Source of the DNA: Streptococcus mitis
GTDB taxonomy: Bacteria > Bacillota > Bacilli > Lactobacillales > Streptococcaceae
DNA length: 7,901 bases
Direction of reading: 5' to 3'
Assembly (NCBI GenBank): GCA_018364455.1
Contig: JAGZLW010000067.1
Span: forward strand, 1-7,901
The notes under the pieces were generated by a model. It did not search any database and was not told the origin of the DNA. It worked only from the letters and a program-made list of their open reading frames with translations. Below are positions 5,944 through 7,901 of the stretch, piece by piece. Within the stretch, counting starts at the first letter, position 1; each line of letters begins with the position of its first letter. The position numbers were made by a program, and so were the translations under genes.

Positions 5944-6816
5944 ATGGCTATTCGAAAAATTTTAAATAAATACTGGGGTTGGACTTTTTTGCTCATCCCG
6001 CTTGCATTACAAGCTATCTTCTTTTACTTTCCGATGGTACAAGGTGCTTTCTATAGTTTGACTAACTGGACTGGATTGACCTATAATTATAAATTTGTTG
6101 GTCTGAATAACTACAAATTGCTGATGATTGATGGGAAATTCTTCACAGCCATTGCTTTTACTTTAATTTTAACCCTGGCATTGATTATTGGAGAGATTAC
6201 AATTGGGATGGTTGTGGCTCGAGCCTTAAATTCTAAGATGAAAGGGCAGACCTTCTTTAGAGCTTGGTTCTTTTTCCCAGCGGTTTTGTCTGGTTTGACA
6301 GTTTCCTTGATTTTTAAACAATTCTTTAACTATGGTCTTCCAACGATTGGAAAAATTTTAGGAATTAGTTTTTTACAAGAAAGTCTATTAGGAACACCAA
6401 TCGGAGCGGTAGTGGCAACTATTTTTGTTCTTCTATGGCAAGGAGTAGCAATGCCAATTATTCTCTTTCTTGCTGGCCTTCAGAGTATTCCATCTGATAT
6501 TTTGGAGGCAGCATCAATTGATGGTGCAACAAGCAAACAAACTTTTTGGAAGATTGAATTACCATATTTGTTGCCAACGATTTCTATGGTTTTTATCCTA
6601 GCTCTTAAGTCCGGTTTGACTGCCTTTGACCAAATTTTTGCCTTGACGAGTGGTGGTCCAAATAATGCTACAACGTCTCTTGGTCTTTTAGTCTATAACT
6701 ATGCCTTCAAGAGTAATCAATATGGATATGCGAATGCAATTGCCTTGATTTTATTCTTAATTATTGGAATTGTTTCTCTTATCCAAATCAAACTATCAAA
6801 GAAATTTGAAATCTAA
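5944..6816 (+). CDS. rafF: Raffinose-type ABC importer permease, MalF-like (RafF)
   Basis: This 290-aa inner-membrane permease forms the translocation channel with RafG. About six membrane segments can be seen (roughly 12-32, 68-92, 104-124, 153-178, 209-229, 263-283). The cytoplasmic coupling loop has the EAA motif starting at Glu188 (EAASIDGATSKQTFWKIELP, 188-207), with the conserved Gly194 and closing LP that contact the ATPase. The segment DQIFALTSGGPNNATTSL near 229-246 is typical of MalF/MsmF-type sugar permeases. Length is normal. It starts 18 bases after rafE and ends 16 bases before rafG. Substrate is inferred from aga and rafE. Confidence 0.95.
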   Translation: MAIRKILNKYWGWTFLLIPLALQAIFFYFPMVQGAFYSLTNWTGLTYNYKFVGLNNYKLLMIDGKFFTAIAFTLILTLALIIGEITIGMVVARALNSKMKGQTFFRAWFFFPAVLSGLTVSLIFKQFFNYGLPTIGKILGISFLQESLLGTPIGAVVATIFVLLWQGVAMPIILFLAGLQSIPSDILEAASIDGATSKQTFWKIELPYLLPTISMVFILALKSGLTAFDQIFALTSGGPNNATTSLGLLVYNYAFKSNQYGYANAIALILFLIIGIVSLIQIKLSKKFEI

Positions 6817-6832
6817 TAGGGGAGTCTTACAC

Positions 6833-7666
6833 ATGAAAAAAGAAGAAAAATTGAATCAGTTTTGGAAGTATGTCCTCTTGATAGTAGGTGGTATTCTCAT
6901 ACTTGTTCCTTTGTTGGTAACGGTTTTTAGTTCCTTCAAGACAACCAAGGATATCATGAATCATTTCTTTGGTTTGCCCAATCCTTTTACATTAAGCAAT
7001 TATGAACGATTGGTTTCGGATGGGATTGGAGGCTATTTCTGGAATTCAGCTGTTATTACGGTGTTATCATTGATTGTAGTAGCCTTCTTTATACCAGCTG
7101 CAGCCTATTCCATTGCTCGAAATATGTCCAAGAAAAAAGCCTTTGCAATTATGTATTCACTATTGATTTTAGGGATATTTGTTCCATTTCAGGTGATTAT
7201 GATTCCTATCACAGTTATGATGAGCAAACTCGGCCTGGCAAATATGTGGGGGTTGGTACTACTTTATCTAACTTATGCAATTCCACAGACTCTCTTCTTG
7301 TATGTTGGTTATATTAAAATCAGTGTACCAGATAGTTTAGATGAAGCTGCAGAAATTGATGGGGCTGATCGATTTACAACTTACCGTCGAATTATCTTTC
7401 CAATGCTGAAGCCCATGCATGCTACAACCTTGATTATCAATGCATTATGGTTCTGGAATGACTTTATGTTGCCATTGTTGATTTTGAATAAGGATTCCAA
7501 GCTGTGGACTTTGCCTCTCTTCCAGTACAATTACCAAGGTCAGTATTTTAATGACTATGGGCCAAGTTTTGCATCCTATATTGTAGGAATTGTAACAATT
7601 ACTGTCGTTTACCTCATCTTCCAAAAACATATTATTTCAGGAATGAGCAACGGAGCAGTGAAGTAA
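6833..7666 (+). CDS. rafG: Raffinose-type ABC importer permease, MalG-like (RafG)
   Basis: This 277-aa membrane permease is the partner of RafF. Membrane segments lie at roughly 13-33, 71-95, 105-127, 138-160, 195-215 and 245-263. The EAA loop begins at Glu171 (EAAEIDGADRFTTYRRIIFP, 171-190), and the WFWNDFMLPL stretch (206-215) is typical of MalG-type subunits. The ATG at 6833 is chosen because AGGGGAG (6818-6824) lies eight bases upstream and the protein then has the normal length; an in-frame TTG at 6764 would overlap rafF and lacks a ribosome site. It is the last recognisable gene of the operon here. No ATP-binding subunit follows, as in related streptococcal loci where a shared ATPase (MsmK) powers several importers. 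Confidence 0.95.
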   Translation: MKKEEKLNQFWKYVLLIVGGILILVPLLVTVFSSFKTTKDIMNHFFGLPNPFTLSNYERLVSDGIGGYFWNSAVITVLSLIVVAFFIPAAAYSIARNMSKKKAFAIMYSLLILGIFVPFQVIMIPITVMMSKLGLANMWGLVLLYLTYAIPQTLFLYVGYIKISVPDSLDEAAEIDGADRFTTYRRIIFPMLKPMHATTLIINALWFWNDFMLPLLILNKDSKLWTLPLFQYNYQGQYFNDYGPSFASYIVGIVTITVVYLIFQKHIISGMSNGAVK

Positions 7667-7803
7667 GAAGAACTCATGGAATCTACAGTCTTTGACACAG
7701 AGGAAGGGTTCAGCTTGTTGATAATTCTATGTAGAAAACAAGAAAGTAGTGCTTAGTTTATTACAGTCTATATTAGTACTAGTTTGATGATAAACAGAGA
7801 TTT
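7667..7803. other. Non-coding gap after rafG; gtfA not found
   Basis: No convincing gene or terminator is seen. In the pneumococcal locus the sucrose phosphorylase gene gtfA starts just after rafG; its expected N-terminal protein sequence cannot be found here in any plus-strand frame. Present are a 6-bp inverted repeat CTTGTT/AACAAG (7714-7719/7737-7742) without a T-run and a short palindrome TAGTACTA (7774-7781). The stretch leads directly into a BOX repeat. Confidence 0.6.
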
Positions 7804-7901
7804 AATACTCAATGAAAATCAAAGAGCAAACTAGGAAGCTAGCCGCAGGTTGCTCAAAGCACAGCTTTGAGGTTGCAGATAAAGCTGACGTGGTTTGAAG
7901 A
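7804..7901 (-). repeat. BOX element (boxC end, reduced boxB, start of boxA), cut by the window edge
   Basis: The sequence from AATACTCAATGAAAATC (7804) through AGGAAGCTAGCCGCAGG is the well-known boxC end of pneumococcal BOX repeats, here in reverse orientation. It continues into a boxB-like hairpin and then GCTGACGTGGTTTGAAGA, the outer part of boxA, which runs off the window. The usual inner boxA sequence and the boxB spacer with its TGACGAAGTCAG motif are missing: the text jumps from CAGATA (about 7881) straight to AGCTGACG. BOX elements are non-autonomous repeats that can change expression of nearby genes. Confidence 0.85.
7853..7871. other. Perfect hairpin inside the BOX element
   Basis: CTCAAAGC (7853-7860) pairs with GCTTTGAG (7864-7871) around a three-base loop ACA. 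Many BOX copies carry CTCAAAAC/GTTTTGAG here. This copy has G-C in place of A-T at the seventh pair, so the change is compensated and the stem is kept, which suggests selection on RNA or DNA folding. Confidence 0.7.

Noticed and set aside
6764..6832. N-terminal extension of RafG from a TTG
   Set aside because: It overlaps rafF, has no ribosome site and adds a non-family leader; ATG 6833 with AGGGGAG fits better.
7445..7630. 61-codon open frame on the minus strand
   Set aside because: It is antisense within the rafG C-terminus, with no supporting start signal.
7714..7742. CTTGTT/AACAAG inverted repeat as an operon terminator
   Set aside because: The six-pair stem has a 17-base loop and no T-run, too weak to call.
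7676..7756. 26-codon open frame (ATG 7676 to TAG 7754-7756) after rafG
   Set aside because: It has only a weak AAGAAG upstream, no family resemblance and chance-level length. It might be a junction remnant, but coding cannot be supported.

Overview
The window reads as a chromosomal segment of a mitis-group Streptococcus (S. pneumoniae, S. mitis, S. oralis or a close relative). Four signs point there: the low-GC Firmicute gene style with strong AGGAGG-type ribosome binding sites; a tRNA array in the order (fMet)-Phe-Gly-Ile-Ser without encoded CCA ends; a BOX-type interspersed repeat at the right edge; and a gene set that matches the known pneumococcal raffinose locus. Species cannot be fixed by eye.

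Layout. Positions 1-389 hold the tail of a tRNA array: the 3' end of what is most likely initiator tRNA-Met, then complete Phe, Gly, Ile and Ser tRNAs. A strong stem-loop at 444-495 ends it and may also end the convergent birA transcript. Next to it is a short stretch resembling the end of an ISL3-family (IS1167-like) insertion sequence with no transposase. On the minus strand lies a two-gene unit, rafR (AraC-type activator) followed by birA (biotin-protein ligase/repressor, probably the gene called rafS in pneumococcus); stop and start share an ATGA. A 107-bp divergent control region separates rafR from the plus-strand operon aga-rafE-rafF-rafG.

Function. RafE (lipoprotein binding protein) with RafF and RafG (membrane permeases) should import raffinose-type alpha-galactosides. 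Aga (GH36 alpha-galactosidase) then splits intracellular raffinose into galactose and sucrose. No ATPase gene is present, so the importer presumably uses a shared ATPase such as MsmK encoded elsewhere. The sucrose phosphorylase gene gtfA, which follows rafG in the pneumococcal locus, is not found in the 235 bases after rafG; a compact, internally deleted BOX element lies there instead.

Most interesting region. The divergent intergenic region packs a near-perfect catabolite-responsive element (cre) and a previously unlisted-looking pair of 15-bp direct repeats spaced exactly 21 bp. The repeats suit an AraC-family regulator acting on both rafR and aga. The locus as a whole is a known sugar-utilisation system rather than a new one; the novelty is in the regulatory details, the missing gtfA and the mosaic appearance of the transporter.
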